Assembly: GCA_021234155.1 (NCBI GenBank)
Contig: JAJEKV010000055.1
Span: 4,038,905 to 4,102,904, forward strand
Reading direction: 5' to 3'
DNA: 64,000 nucleotides
DNA from: Isoetes taiwanensis
Taxonomy: Eukaryota; Streptophyta; Lycopodiopsida; Isoetales; Isoetaceae
Part shown: one piece after another, positions 11,345 through 24,625 of the stretch
How positions within the stretch are numbered: the stretch's first letter is position 1
Layout of the letters: every line of letters begins with the position of its first letter
Program-made: the position numbers and the translations under genes
The notes under the pieces: generated by a model
Databases searched by the model: none
Told to the model about the DNA's origin: nothing
The model's input: only the letters and a program-made list of their open reading frames with translations

Positions 11345-13026
11345 TTAAAATCGTTTACGTGTAATTTGTATTATTGCATTTGTAATTTTACGTAATTGTT
11401 CTTTGGATATAATATATGGTGGCATAGTATATATTAATTTACCAAATGGACGTAACCATACACCATACTCTTTGCTATCATGGTATGTTTGCAATGATTT
11501 TCATACATTACTAATTGGATATTTCGACAAACTGCACCAGTACCACCTATTACCGGCCACATTTTGGACATGTTCTACAATTCTAACACATTCTATTAAT
11601 TCATTCCGTAATTGTTGTTCTATCATTGGTACGGATCGTCTCCAATCAGTACATGTGGATGTATGTTGTGGTGGTTCAAGTGTTGTGCTATTAGTATTTT
11701 TGTTTTGCTTATTCGGACTATATTGTATATCATTGGACGGTTCTATTGATGGTGATGGTAATGATGATTCTAATAAAGATATACTTGCCAATGCCACCGA
11801 ACATGCCAATGGGTTACCCATAAATGTTGGTCCATGCATCAATACTGGTTTTGATGATGATGTTTGTTGTATCAGTGTTAGATGCAACACTATGAATAAC
11901 ATCGGCAACATGATTGGTTGTGATTGTTGCTGCAAGAGACATATATCCACCCGTCAATGCCTTACCTAAACATATAATATCCCGGGTTTGCATAAGATGT
12001 TTACGTTTGTTTGGTGGTGTCCGTGGTGTGTTTGGGACGGTGGTCGTGAGTGTGTTGGACCAGGTCACCGTGCTTGAACAAATTAAATGGAGATTGTGTC
12101 ATTACATGATTTGGGTGGGCGTGTGTTTTGGGATGATACATTCTCATCCCCCAGCGCACCTTGACCCTTATTGGTTCCTAGCTATCGTAGCAGCTATATT
12201 ACTATGATATTTTCTAATGTTTGTTGTAATTCATTCATATGACTTTCATCAAATACATCATTCTCATTCTCATTATTATGAATTATTATGTATTGATAAA
12301 TTGGTATTTGGATAATATGGTGTTGGTGCATTTAATAATGTTGTTGTAATATATCATTACCAAATTGTTGATGCATCCCATTCGTTGGATCACAAACACT
12401 CATTGTTTACAAATGTATCCTGTATATCCATTCCGACCACTGTTATGTAATTTGGTTTTGTATTTTGTGATTTAATTATTGCTATTATTATATCGTTGTC
12501 GTCCATGCCAATATTGGATCGCCATTTTCATAGCAACTTCAACAGCAACAGAACCAGAATCACATAAGAAACATATATCTAATTTAGTTAATGAACATAA
12601 TTTGGTACATAATTTTATTGCTGGTTCATGTGTTAATCCACCAAACATGACATGTGACATTTGTGATACCTGTTCTGTTATTGCTGTATTGAGAGTCGGA
12701 TGATTGTATCCATGTATCGTTGCCCACCAATTCGACATCCCATCGACTAATTCTTGTGGAGTATTATTATTAGTATCTGAATTCGTATTATCATATGATG
12801 AACCAGGACGTACTTTTAAATATACACCATGTGCTGATTCGATTGGTACAACATTATCAATAATTGTATTATTCATTCCAGCTGCAGCATAAGGATGCCA
12901 TACATGATGTCGATCCAAACGTAATAATTCTTGGGTTGATAATCGACCATTACCAGTAGCATTACGATACTTTTCTTCTAATTTTGGATCACTGTCATTA
13001 TTATTACTATGGAATGGATGAAACAT
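11345..13026 (-). CDS. bioA: Adenosylmethionine-8-amino-7-oxononanoate aminotransferase (BioA)
   Basis: PLP enzyme converting KAPA to DAPA with S-adenosylmethionine as amino donor in biotin synthesis, expected in mitochondria. Motifs in order: [91 protein letters not shown] (with the PLP lysine), [19 protein letters not shown] and, at the end, [22 protein letters not shown] at 13026; stop at 11345. At least five frame changes occur, and between about 12000 and 12130 the expected DEIATGFGRTG segment cannot be read in any frame, so base errors there exceed simple indels. Either badly sequenced or a pseudogene. No dethiobiotin synthetase domain is seen in this gene. Confidence 0.85.
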
Positions 13027-13458
13027 ATTTTTGGTATACAACAGTTTAACTTTTGCTTGTTTGTTTCGTTGGAACTTTATTCTTCGAAGTCAATGGGACG
13101 AACAATGAACAATGTTGTCAAACACAACAAAAAAAGATACCGTACACCTGTATCAAAATGAATCGCTCTCTAGCTAAAGAGCGCCAAAACCCGGGTGATG
13201 TCATCAATCTTGAGTATCGTTTCAATTTTATTTACTATAACGCACCGAATTATACAAGAGCGCAAAACTTCAAATAATAATTACTGTATTTTTACACATA
13301 TACTGTTATATATATAATCAACAGGATTACTAAAATTTCCAACAATATAAAATATGTGAATCTTATATTCAACATTAGTACTAGCTATTCATTTCATTAC
13401 GTACCTGGCGATAAAAATCCGAATGACCAAAACTAACCACTACAATGTGTGCCATTGA
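13027..13458. other. Intergenic stretch
   Basis: AT-rich spacer upstream of bioA and downstream of the next minus-strand gene. No coding region, RNA gene or repeat is evident. Confidence 0.4.
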
Positions 13459-14340
13459 TCATTTATAATCACTTATATTAATTTTAAAATCACTTGATTG
13501 TACCATAGAACCTGTATGTTGTCCACGACTTTCTGTAACCTTTCCATCACAAAACTTGATAACAATTGGTGGATACAACCAAATTCCATCGGTTGTATAT
13601 ATATCCGCATTACCAATCTTATTTGTTTTTAATATACCATATGGTATTGGTGCAGCAACACGTTCCTTTAATACTTTAATACATTCTGATAATAAATCAA
13701 CAATTTCAGAATCTTCATTAATAACCGGTTTAGATCCACAACACCATGTATTATATATTAATCGATCTTTAATATCCATATGATACGTTTCGATACGGAA
13801 TAATAATAATTTATTCGCTTCGATTGTTTCAAAATGAAAAAATCCTGTACGTGCAGTACGTCCATTCCCATACGCACCACCAACATAATTATTTTTCATA
13901 ATTTTTTGTTCAATACGACTTGCTTGTATAAAGGATGGACTCCCATCCGATGTTATACCACCATCTAATGTAGCCCATTGTGTTGGTTTTGATACTGATC
14001 GTGACATGTGTTCGTATGTTGTGTTATGTTGCTCCAGCCTCTCATATTCGTTCTTTAAGAAAAATAAAATAAAAAATAAGTAATGTTGCATTCACCTAAA
14101 GTATACTAATTTAAATAAAGAAACGGAAACGGACGAGAACAATTTTTAGTACCGGTATGACGTATTAAGTACCGCTCCGTATCCGAACAGCACGTCGATG
14201 GGAACAATTCTTGTGACGTCAATTCTGGTGCACTTCCGGTTGACAGAGAGCACATTTTTATTTTTTTCATTTTCTTGGGATGCGCAACGTCTATCTTTCT
14301 CACAACAATCACATACATCACCATCATAACAGGAACTCAT
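13459..14340 (-). CDS. Hypothetical protein, probably two exons
   Basis: The main exon (about 14052 down to 13459) codes about 195 residues including QWATLDGGITSDGSPSFIQA, NNYVGGAYGNGRTARTGFFHF and IPYGILKTNKIGNADIYTTDG. It is preceded by an intron-like stretch, GTGAATGC at 14095 to TTCTTAAAG at 14053, only 43 nt. A Cys-rich upstream ORF starts with ATG at 14340 (MSSCYDGDVCDCCEKDRRC) and changes frame once. I do not recognise a domain. The TAG stop just before the proposed donor means the link between the two parts is uncertain. Confidence 0.45.
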
Positions 14341-14587
14341 TTAAACGTGATACATACATACATCATTGTAGTTTCATTTTGACTTGTGTAACGCACGCAC
14401 ATAAAGAGAGAAAACACAAAGCTTAGTAAAGCAGCAACAATGAAATTATCGAAATTGTGTACCGATGGCTTGGTAATGTCGAAAGAGTTTGTACGTGTTG
14501 TTACAAGTAAACAGCTTCGACATTCGACGTTATTGAAGAGTAGTAGTCAATTTTAATAGTAGTTTCAAAGTAATTTTATCAAGAACA

Positions 14588-16436
14588 ATGTTAGTTGTTA
14601 CTGCTGAAGCTGCTAATGCGACCCACCATTAAAGACTTACCAAAGATAAGTGATGTTGGTTGTCGTACAAAAGTCGTTTGTACAATCGGACCAGCAACTG
14701 ATACATCAGAACGGATCCAACAATTGGTACATAATGGTATGTCAGTAGCACGATTGAACTTTTCACATGTTGCCAATAGTGGTACTACAACAGATTATTA
14801 TGCATATCCAAAACATTGTCGTGATTTAATCCGTAATGCATCTGGATTACATTCACAATTAACAAAATTACATCCATTAGAACCTGGTACATCACAAAAT
14901 GAGGTTGTACCAAATTTACGTGCTGTATTAGTCGATACGAAAGGACCTGAAATACGTACCAAAGGACCATTACCTGGTAATGTTGCTGTATTGGATATAA
15001 CTACTGGTGATATTGTAGAATTACATGTTGATATTGCTACCACTGACCTTGCTAGTGAAAGTAACAACACCAATACTGATACAGACAAGGTCATACAATT
15101 ATTAATTGATTATGAAAATATTGCGAAAACTGTTATACCCGGTGGACAAGTCTTATTAGATGATGGATTAATTGCATTACATGTCATTGAATGTTTCCCA
15201 GAAAAAGGATATGTATCGTGTGTTGCATTGGTCTCTCGATTCAGGTCGGCAAGGTTGTCAGTTTGCCAGGTGTCGTCTTTGGGACACCGGCATTGGCACC
15301 GCAAGATTGTGAGATTTTGCGTGGGCGTCCGGACATGATGCTGATTATGTAGCCGCATCCTTTATACGTACACCAGATCATGTACGATCTGTGAAAGCAT
15401 ACTTAGAACGTTGTTTAGAAATGAAACGTTCAAAATTAATTGCAAATAATCAAAATGAAGAAGCATCATTATTATTACGACCATTAATTATATCAAAAAT
15501 TGAAAGTAAAGAAGGTGTTGATAATTTTCATGAAATTTTACGTGAATCGGATGGTATTATGGTTGCACGTGGTGATGTATGTTGTATCATTTGTATTGTT
15601 TGTTTCATAATTGCTTTTTTTTGCAAGACCTTTATTTCTCATCGTGCCTTTTAATCTTGTTTGTTTGTATAATTTTTTAAAAGTTGGGTGTTGAAATTCC
15701 ATACAGTAAGGTATTTGCAGCACAACGGATGATGATAGCAGCATGTAATGCTGTTGGTAAGCCGGTGATTGTTGCGACACAAATGTTGGATAGTATGATC
15801 CGTAATCCAAGACCAACTCGTGCGGAAGTGACCGATGTGGGTACAGCAGTATTGGATGGTGCCGATGCCGTTATGTTATCGGGTGAAACGGCAGCGGGTA
15901 AATATCCCATTGATAGTGTGAAGGCAATGACATCGGTTGTTTGGGAAGCGGACAAGATCGTTGCATCACGTCGTTCTATGACACAAAATGAAGTTGTATT
16001 GGATCAATCAATCCATGAAAAGATGGATCGTCAAGATCAAGAATTGGATGCAGTTGCGGCTGCCGCAGTCCGATCGGCACATGAAATGAATGCACAAATG
16101 ATAGTTGTGATTACCATGTCTGGACGATGTGCACGTGCTATAGCACGTCATCGTCCCAATGTACCCGTATTGGCATTCTGTACACAACCAGCGGTTGCAC
16201 GACGATTGCAATTACATCGTTCAATATATCCAGTATTGTCACAATCTAATTTAGATCCAAGTTCTGCCTCAACACGGATGGGTATATTTCGTGCCGAGGC
16301 AATCCGTACTGCTAAGGAATTAGGTTGGGTACGATCGGGTGACCGTATAGTCTTCATGGACCGTACGAAAGGTAAAGAACATGACTTGCATCATTATTCA
16401 CACAATATGAAAGTTGTTACATTACGTGATACGTAA
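14588..16436 (+). CDS. Pyruvate kinase
   Basis: Transfers phosphate from phosphoenolpyruvate to ADP in glycolysis. Seen: [34 protein letters not shown], a [16 protein letters not shown]-domain end, [92 protein letters not shown] and a C-terminal regulatory domain ending at 16436. A 107-nt intron (15577-15683, donor GTATGT, acceptor AAAAG) splits RGD from LGVE. Start chosen at ATG 14588 because the frame from it joins the body after a break near 14630. A second break region is 15230-15345, where the LPGV...PALAPQDCE segment is read in other frames. Catalytic residues are all present, so breaks look like sequencing error. Confidence 0.93.
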
Positions 16437-16655
16437 AAAAAACAAAACAAATGTGAAATATTTATTTATGACAAAATGGAATGGATACATGATGAACAAT
16501 AACAAATGAATTGAAAATAAAATAGGTTTAACTATTTATAAACTATTGTCAATTTGCTGTCTTTTGGAGCTTGTCGTATCACAGTAACAACAACTACAAT
16601 CATCCGTTTGTTTTTTTTATTATTATCAAAAAAAAAATATCAATTCGTGTGTTAA

Positions 16656-17120
16656 TTAGATTGGATCCAGTGTACGTTGTGCAGATTTGTTGTTATTCTT
16701 ATACACATATTGATTGCGTTGTATAAATCGACGTATAATTGATTTTTTAGCATTGTCTGATTTTTGTTGAAAGATTGGATCAAGTGTACTTAACTTTGAT
16801 TCTAATATAGTATATATCACACGTTCACCTATTTGACGTTTATTTTGTATATATTGAATTAATATTTGTTCATGTTCCTTAATTGATGGTTTTTTACCAG
16901 AATGAAGTTTCTTTATTGATTTTCGTTGTACTTTAATTAATTTTGTATAATTTTGTTTCCATTGACGAAATAATTTTGGATCAGTATTGCACGTAGCACG
17001 CGTACTCGTCAGTTTTCGCTCTGAGGTTGTTTGTAGAAGTTCACATAGCTTTCTGGTTTGAAGTTTTCTACCGTATGATGACGGGCGTGGACAAATTTTG
17101 ATGATGATGATGTTGTACAA
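16656..17120 (-). pseudogene. Transposase DNA-binding (CENP-B-type HTH) fragment
   Basis: The readable part (LFRQWKQNYTKLIK, KKPSIKEHEQILIQYI, RQIGERVIYTILESKLSTLDP, AKKSIIRRFIQRNQY) resembles the N-terminal HTH region of Pogo/Tigger-type transposases found in many copies in diatoms: a psq-like segment followed by a CENP-B box. No DDE catalytic core follows; the frame ends at 16656. The open frame contains no ATG at all, so the start must lie in another frame upstream (a candidate is the Met near 17160). It is either a decayed transposon or a domesticated solo DNA-binding protein. Confidence 0.5.
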
Positions 17121-17782
17121 TGTATATTGCTTTTTTCAACATGAATTTTTGTATGCATTGTTGTTGCAACAACAACAACAATAAAAAAATACACGATAAA
17201 AAATGAGACGGATGTTTTAAAAAAAAAAGAAAGGTCCACTGGAATAACTGAAATCTATACATAAATTGGTATAGTCAAATTATTTAGATTCGAATGTTTA
17301 AGAAAATATTATATTTATTTATTACATATATTTCAACGACACTTTAAGTGTTTGAAATATTTAGCTTTTTATTAAATCCGGTATTCCCCACCTCGTCCTC
17401 TCCCATATTCGGTCAATCGTCACCTCCCCTCCACATTTATTTAGCACGGTACGTCCTTCGATCATTTCACACACATCCGCATCGCACAACACCAATAAAA
17501 AAAAAAATCTATCCCCGCCAATGCAAGGACAATCAAAATTATATTTTCACCTCCTCAAAAAATGCTTACCCCAAACTAACAGCAATTTGTAACCAAAAGA
17601 TTTAGGCGTTTGTTTTATGTATGGTATGTGTATGTGTAGGGCCGGTTAAAACCGAAACTGGTGAGAGGATGCGCGAGACGACGTGAGAGGACTTGGGTGG
17701 GATCGGGAGAGAGAAAGAGCGAGAAGGCGACGAGAGGGTGGTGGTGCTGCTTATACTGTGCCTAAAACTAATTTATTTTAAT
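17121..17782. other. Divergent intergenic region with purine-rich leader
   Basis: Between the minus-strand HTH fragment and the plus-strand importin gene. A plus-strand stretch at about 17660-17745 is strikingly rich in GA/GAGA words and G runs in an otherwise AT-rich setting and lies just before the importin ATG, so it may be a promoter or 5' UTR element. No ORF is convincing. Confidence 0.4.
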
Positions 17783-20700
17783 ATGTCGACTGAGATAAGT
17801 ACCGGTAATCCAAATCAAATGCTAATAATCATAATGATATAATCCAAATGATACAATTATTATATGGTTTAATACAACCAAATACAGAAACGATACGTCA
17901 ATCTGAAATTATATTAAAACCTATATTAAAAGTATATCAATCAATGGATTTATTATGGACAATTATAACTACACCGAATTATAATATGTTTACAACAACA
18001 AGTAATACAAGTATTGATATACAACAACAACAACAACAAATACAATTACAATACAATTCTATACGTCATGTAGCAACAATTGTATTACGGAAACGTTTAC
18101 CAACACATTATTCAACCATTACAGATATGAATTTAAAATTACATGGCAAAATAATATATTACATACATTAATCCATGAAACAATCCGACCAATCCAAATG
18201 GGTTTAGTAGGTGTCGCATCCGCAATTGCGGCACAAGATCCAACATCAACTACTATGAATAATAGTCCATATATACAATTCATTACCATGGTTTAGCCAA
18301 TATGAAATTAAATGATACAACTACACCTAATACAAGTAATAATAGTAATAGTAATTATCACATACAAACATTATTATATCAATTAATGGAAGAAATGACA
18401 ACAACAATTGGTACACATTGGAAGGATAAGGTACATGATTTATATCATTTATATTATAATGTATTAACTATATCTACTAGTAGTTCAAATCCTAGTAATG
18501 TTGATGGAGTAATAGTAATCATAATCAAATGATTATTAGTGTACAATGCGGCAATGAAAGCATTGGGACAATTATTATCATTTTGGGTGGATGATGATAC
18601 CGAAATAACAATAATGGCACCATTAATACCATTATTATTACAAGTGACTGCCAATCATATCACAAATGCAGTAACAACATTTCAAAATAGGAATACTACC
18701 AATGATGGTAGTAGTAATATACTAGATGATGATATAATTGATGATTTATTATCAACTGTATTAGATGTATTATATGACTTATCATACAGTACCGCGAATG
18801 CATTAATACAATATATGAATATAATTATTGAATTTTGTTTATTATGTGTACAGAATAAAATTTTATCATTACGTATCCGTGATGCAGCTGCTTTAGTGAT
18901 AGCCACAATGTCCGAATCCAAATCCAAATTATTTGGTAAACAAACATTATTATTACAAAATGTAATTCATACATTATTCCAATTAATGCAAGATTCACCA
19001 GCATCTGCAGCCGGTGCATTATTTGAATGTAATCCAGCATGGAAGGATGATTTAGAAGATATTAATAATAATAATAATGATGATATTGATTATGATCCTG
19101 ATTCACCAACGGAAACGAGTATGGCACAGGGTACACTGGATATGATGGCATGTGAAATCCCTAGTAAGTATATATGGCCCATTTGTATTGAACGATGTAT
19201 GACATTAATGTCCAATGAATATGATCCCAGTGCACGTAAGGCTGGTGTTGCTGGATTAGGTGTTATTGCAGAAGGTTGTTCTGAGAAATGTATTGCTAAT
19301 TTACATGATATTATGCCATATGTATTCCGTGCCTGTACTGATACGACATCACCACAAGTCCGTGAATGTGCATGTTTCTGTTTAGGTCAATTAAGTGAAC
19401 ATTGTCAACCTGATATATTAAATTATGCAACACAAATATTACCAATCATATTTACATTATTAGATGATAATAATGTGGCAGTTCAAGCAACATCATGTTA
19501 TGTATTAGAAATGTTCTGTGAACGATTGGAACCAAGTGCTGTACGACCGGTATTAGATCAATTAGTACGTAAATTAGCGATTATGTTAGAAAGTTCTACA
19601 ACGAAACGGAGTGTACAAGAAATGGCAGTCGCGGCGATTGCTGCTACAGCAGTTGCGGCTGAAAAAGAATTTATCCCATACGTAGCAGGGATTGCATCGT
19701 ATATGGAACAAAGAATGGCAATCACGAATGAAACACATTTTACATTACGTGGACGTGCACTGGAATGTATGGGACATATTGCCATTGCGGTTGGGAAAGA
19801 TCATTTCCGTCCCTACTTTACTATAACAATGCAACGTGCTATGGAAGGGTTAACTATGAATTCAACCGACTTACAAGAATTTGCATATGCTGTTTTTGCT
19901 AATTTATGTACCGTAATGGGTGATGAATTTGCACCTGCCTTACCGGATTTAGTCCCATTCTTAATCCAAGTGATTGATCAAGATGAAGGTCAATTTGAAC
20001 GTCGATCGGATGATGATAATGATCCGAATGGGAAGGATGGATATAATGGATTAGACGATTCCGATAATGATGACGATGATGATGAAGACGATGAAGATGG
20101 GGATTATGTATTACATATCCGTACGGCATTGTTAGAAGTCAGAAGGGTGCGATTACGGCATTAGGGGAAATGGCAGCCCATACCGGTACGGCATTTTGTC
20201 CATATATTGAACAATCAATGCAGGTATTACAAAAATCAGCATCCAATTGGCACCCATTGATAAAAACAGAAGCTGCCGATGCCTTCCCATCAATGATTGT
20301 ACCATCGATTGCCGCGTATCATAATGGTAAATGTGAATGGAAGAAGGGTGATATTACAGGAGTACATAATTTCCAATTATCACAACATACTGCTGCTATA
20401 GCACATGCAGTATTGGTAGAAGAAATAACATTAATGAAAGATGATGAAACCAAAACTGTCGCCAAGGCCTGTGAGGCAGTTCAGTCGGTGATTGATATTT
20501 GTGGTCCAACCGTTTTAATGCCGGTATTAGCAGAGTTATTATCTGCAACACATGACTTGTTAATTAAAAATGCGGCATGTCAAAAGGTAGATGGACAATT
20601 ATTATATGATGATGGTGATGAAGATGATGATCATGATACGACCACACAGGCTGCATGTGATTTGGTTGGTGCCTATACCTACGTGTTTTAGATTCCTGAT

Positions 20701-21378
20701 GTTACGGTCGATATTTGGTCCAATTCTTCCGCCATTGCTGATTATTGCGGTCGTCGTCCGTTGTGATCGTTGATGGCAATCGGATGTTTAGGTGAAATTG
20801 CACAAGAATGTAATGATGGTGAAATTGGTGTAAGTATTTTGGAACAAAATTGGTCAACAGTTTTCTTACCATGTATATTATCAACAATCACTGATAGTGA
20901 AAATGATAATGTACAACGGAATGCTGCATTCTGTGCTGGTGTTAGTGTTGAAACATTACGTGATCGCATGCCCGTACAAGATTGTCAAACATTATTACAA
21001 CATTTGGGCCCATTATTACAACGTAATAAAAATACGAATGGTCCACCCACTGATTCTATGAGTGCATGTGTCGATAATGCGGTAGCAACCATGCCCTGAA
21101 TGATTATGTTTAGTCCATCAGGTAAGTATCAATGAGACAGGTATTACCACCTGTATTATTCACTTAACGTACCATTGGAAGCCGATTATACCGAAAATGA
21201 AACAGTATACAATTGTTTGATTGGATTATTACAAATGGCAAAAACAAATCCAGAAATCCAACCACATGCTGCTACTATACAACAAATGTTAACGAATGCA
21301 TATCAAGTAGTTGGAGATGGTGAATTAGAAGATGAAATGAAAGAAAAAATTAAAGCAGCATTACAATCGCAACAATAA
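17783..21378 (+). CDS. Importin-beta family nuclear transport receptor (importin-4/Kap123-like)
   Basis: About 1,150 residues when read across breaks, the usual karyopherin-beta size, built from HEAT repeats. The N-terminal part has RHVATIVLRKRLPTHY, typical of the Ran-binding first repeats. Then come AGVAGLGVIAEGC, RECACFCLGQLSEHC, AVQATSCYVLEMFCE, an acidic loop (SDNDDDDDEDDEDGDY) and HTGTAFCPYIEQSMQVLQ, SIAAYHNGKCEWKKGD; the layout fits Kap123/IPO4, with IPO5 as the alternative. It would carry ribosomal proteins or histones into the nucleus with RanGTP. Start ATG 17783; breaks near 17840, 18170, 18530, 20150, 20690 and 21100-21175. Breaks leave the repeat pattern intact, so the gene is probably functional. 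Confidence 0.85.
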
Positions 21379-21546
21379 ATAAAAACCAAATTAACAAAAC
21401 GAAGAAAAATACATGAAGAAGAGCGAGATAAAGAAAACGTTAAATGTGCATATGAAGCGTCCCGGACATTAATTTATATATTATTATTATTATTTCTATT
21501 TTAATAACTTCCAAACGATATTTATACGGAACTTCGTTATTTAATT

Positions 21547-23647
21547 TTATATACCATAACATGCTGCTTGTACAATTTTTTGACGTAATGGTTGTATATT
21601 TTGTATACAATTCATACCAAAAGCTTTTATATGTTTACCAAATACATTCTGATTGGTTAATAATTGTTGTAATCCATGTATACTTGCAACTGTTGTCGAA
21701 ACCTGTATTTGTCGTGAGGTATTATATTCATATAAGTATGTACCTATATCCATACCACTATTCTTAGCTTTCATAATACATGATGATAATGCTATCACAT
21801 CTTGTATACCTAAATTTAATCCCTGTCCAGCCATAGGATGTATCGTATGTGCCGCATCACCAACTAGTGCTAAATGTGATTGTATAGTATATTGATTACG
21901 TTCTGGTATTTGACATATTAATGGATATGTAAATGGTTTTGGTCTGTTTGTTCCAAGTGGTGGTTGCGTGAAACCAGTATTGTCGGATCGTTATCGCTTT
22001 GTTTGTTTGTTGTCCTGCGTAGACGCCGCCATATTGGATCGTATCAATGGCACCATACAATACATTCGATATCATCTGTTTTGGCACAGAATACGAGTCA
22101 GCATTATCATCATTCTGATAATTGTTATTACTATTAAGTATTGGTTGTACAAATGATGGTAATAATTCTGGTCCAGTTTGTAACATTGAATTTAAATGTA
22201 CAATCAGATCATCCATTGATACATCTTTATTATTATTATTATTGTTATTATTATTCGAAAAGCTTGTTTCCAATATTGTGCCTCATTCGTATTTGTACTC
22301 CATACTATAATACCATATTTGGATGAATCATACGTTGGTAACAATGCTAATATACTACCATTGGATAAATATCGTTGATACGCACGTCGTCGATGTTGTT
22401 GAGTACTATTCGTAGTATTTTTATATTGTACAGTAAATGTTAATGCAGTTTGTTGATAATTATATTGTTGCATTTGTATATTTGCTATATTCCGTACTTT
22501 GGATTGACTCCCATCAGCAGCAATTAATAAACGAGTACGGAATCGTACTTTGGATGATGATGATGATGATGATGATGTCATCATGTTTGTTGGTTGTGAT
22601 TGATCAGTAGCAGTATTGTTCAAAGTATTTGTTGTTAATGTACCATATACCCAACTTGATGGATTATTATTATTCTGATCAGTCGTAGTAGCAGTAGTAA
22701 TATCTGGTAATATTAAATCTGTTAATGTTGTTGATGTATATATTGATATATTATTCTTTGTATTTACATATATATTATTCGTACATTGCTTTGGTTGATA
22801 TAATAAACGTTGATACCATAAATATTCATGTATTTTAGAATCTTCTATACACCAACCTAATATTGATTGGTTCGTATTATTATTACTGCTAGTAATAGTC
22901 TTATTATTGTTATTAGTATGATTTTGTCGTTGTAAATCATGTATAGTCCATATTAATGATGCTGGTTGATTGGATTCCCATACTTGCATACTGGTATAAT
23001 ATCCTTGTTCTTGTTCTCCAAAATATTGTGTAATATTATTATATACATTATTAGTATTAGTATTATTCCCATTCGCATTATTATTATTATTAGTAGTATT
23101 TGTGAGCGTTTGTATGACCAAAATAGAAGTTTATTATTGATTCTTTTTAGGTGATGTGCATGTGATTCAGGATTATTGGTGATTCTTGTTTGATGGTATT
23201 GTTGTTGTTTGATTGTGATTGGTATTGTGATTCGTTTGTTCATCATTTGCAGTAAAGAAGGGATGAGTTTTGATGGTTTGAAGATTGTTGTTGTTGTATT
23301 AATAATTGATCCAATGAAGCGGCTACCAATGTGCCGCCATGATAATCCTGTGTCATATTCTAATATATCATTATATTCTTTTGTAGGATTAATATTATTA
23401 TTATGATTCGCATGCATTGAAGTATTCGTAGTTGCATTCACAATATTTGATGATGACGACGAAGAAAGAGGAGTAGTTGTAACAGTATCAGTTGTATGAG
23501 TAGTAGTATTAGTAGAACTAAATATTTTTGTTGTTTCATTCAATGTTGTTGTTGTGTCTAATGTAGTAGAGAATAATCTTGATCTTGATCGTATTGTTGT
23601 TGTTGTTACTATAGGATAGTAGGAAGATGATACTATTCCTTGATTGA

Positions 23648-23681
<34 letters not shown>

Positions 23682-23852
23682 ACAACAAAAACTTTTGTAT
23701 TTCCTTTGTTGTAGTCGTTGTACGAAATTGTTGTTGTTGCTGTGATTTGTACTAAGAATACCTTTATTCATACATGATGATATATTAAATATTATTCGTT
23801 GTTGTTGTTGCAATTGTATAATGTTCTTCGAAATAAAGAGACTTTGTTGCAT
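21547..23852 (-). CDS. COQ6: Ubiquinone biosynthesis monooxygenase COQ6 (FAD-dependent)
   Basis: Flavin hydroxylase acting on the C5 position of the ubiquinone ring precursor in mitochondria. ATG at 23852 opens a presequence-like N-terminus (Gln/Arg-rich, no acidic residues at first). Conserved parts: RLLIAADGSQSKVRNIANI (second FAD motif, DG), ALTFTVQY, GSILALLPTYDSSKYGIIVWST, and the third FAD motif HPMAGQGLNLGIQDVIAL near 21830, with a C-terminal helix to 21547. The first Rossmann GxGxxG near 23340 is scrambled across two frames (GGTLVAASLDQ is readable). Several breaks occur, many at AAT/CAA microsatellites, and long Asn/Thr runs interrupt the fold. Family assignment is strong; integrity is uncertain. 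Confidence 0.82.
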
Positions 23853-24258
23853 CTTTTTTTTCTTCGATAATATGGTATTTTATTTTGAATGCAAAGGATA
23901 GTAAAATAATGTTAATATTACCAAGAGGTATTTTTTATACCGATATATTTTATCAAATATGATCATAATAATAATTTTATTTTTTCTTTCGTCGTTTTCG
24001 TTTTTGACTATACTGCTAGATAGTACAACAGAAGCGTGACAATTTCCAAGAATGTGGGGTAGTGCCCAATATATCTAGAGAGTCGTATCGGTATTTGTTT
24101 CATTTTTTCACAACGAGTGAAAAAAAAAGTTACAACGAATACAACAACAAATAACTTTTTTTGATGTTTCATGAAACGATATTGTAAAGTAAAAAGAAAA
24201 ATGTAACAAAACAAATAAAAAACAAAATCCATTGAAAGGGGAAACAAAATAATATATC
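23853..24258. other. Divergent promoter region between COQ6 and TERT
   Basis: AT-rich with several T and A runs. COQ6 starts leftward at 23852 and TERT rightward at 24259, so both promoters should lie here. No ORF or RNA gene is supported. Confidence 0.4.
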
Positions 24259-24591
24259 ATGCATAATCCATATTGTAAGGAAACTAGAAAGGAACGATTG
24301 TTACATGACAACGTTTGTAGTGATAATCACCATTGTCAACATCAAGTTTGTACCAACAACAACAATGATGATAATGACGATGATGATAATAGAGTGAATG
24401 ATACGTCTATAAGAACTACAACAACAACAATTAATAGTAATAGTATTAAGAATAGTATAGTATATAATATGTTATATAAAACATATAATGGTAGAGTTTA
24501 TACGTTGTATAATTTTTTACATATATTTATTTTCCCTGCATTAAATAATAAAGAACAAACTAAAATTATTAATTTCTTTCAAAATATTCAA

Positions 24592-24625
<34 letters not shown>

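Noticed and set aside
11403-11969. Plus-strand 188-residue ORF
   Set aside because: It is a shadow of BioA, whose motifs are read on the minus strand through the same bases.
2977-16436. Biosynthetic gene cluster of FolD, BioA and related enzymes
   Set aside because: The genes lie on different strands among unrelated genes and belong to different pathways; no co-regulation signal is seen.
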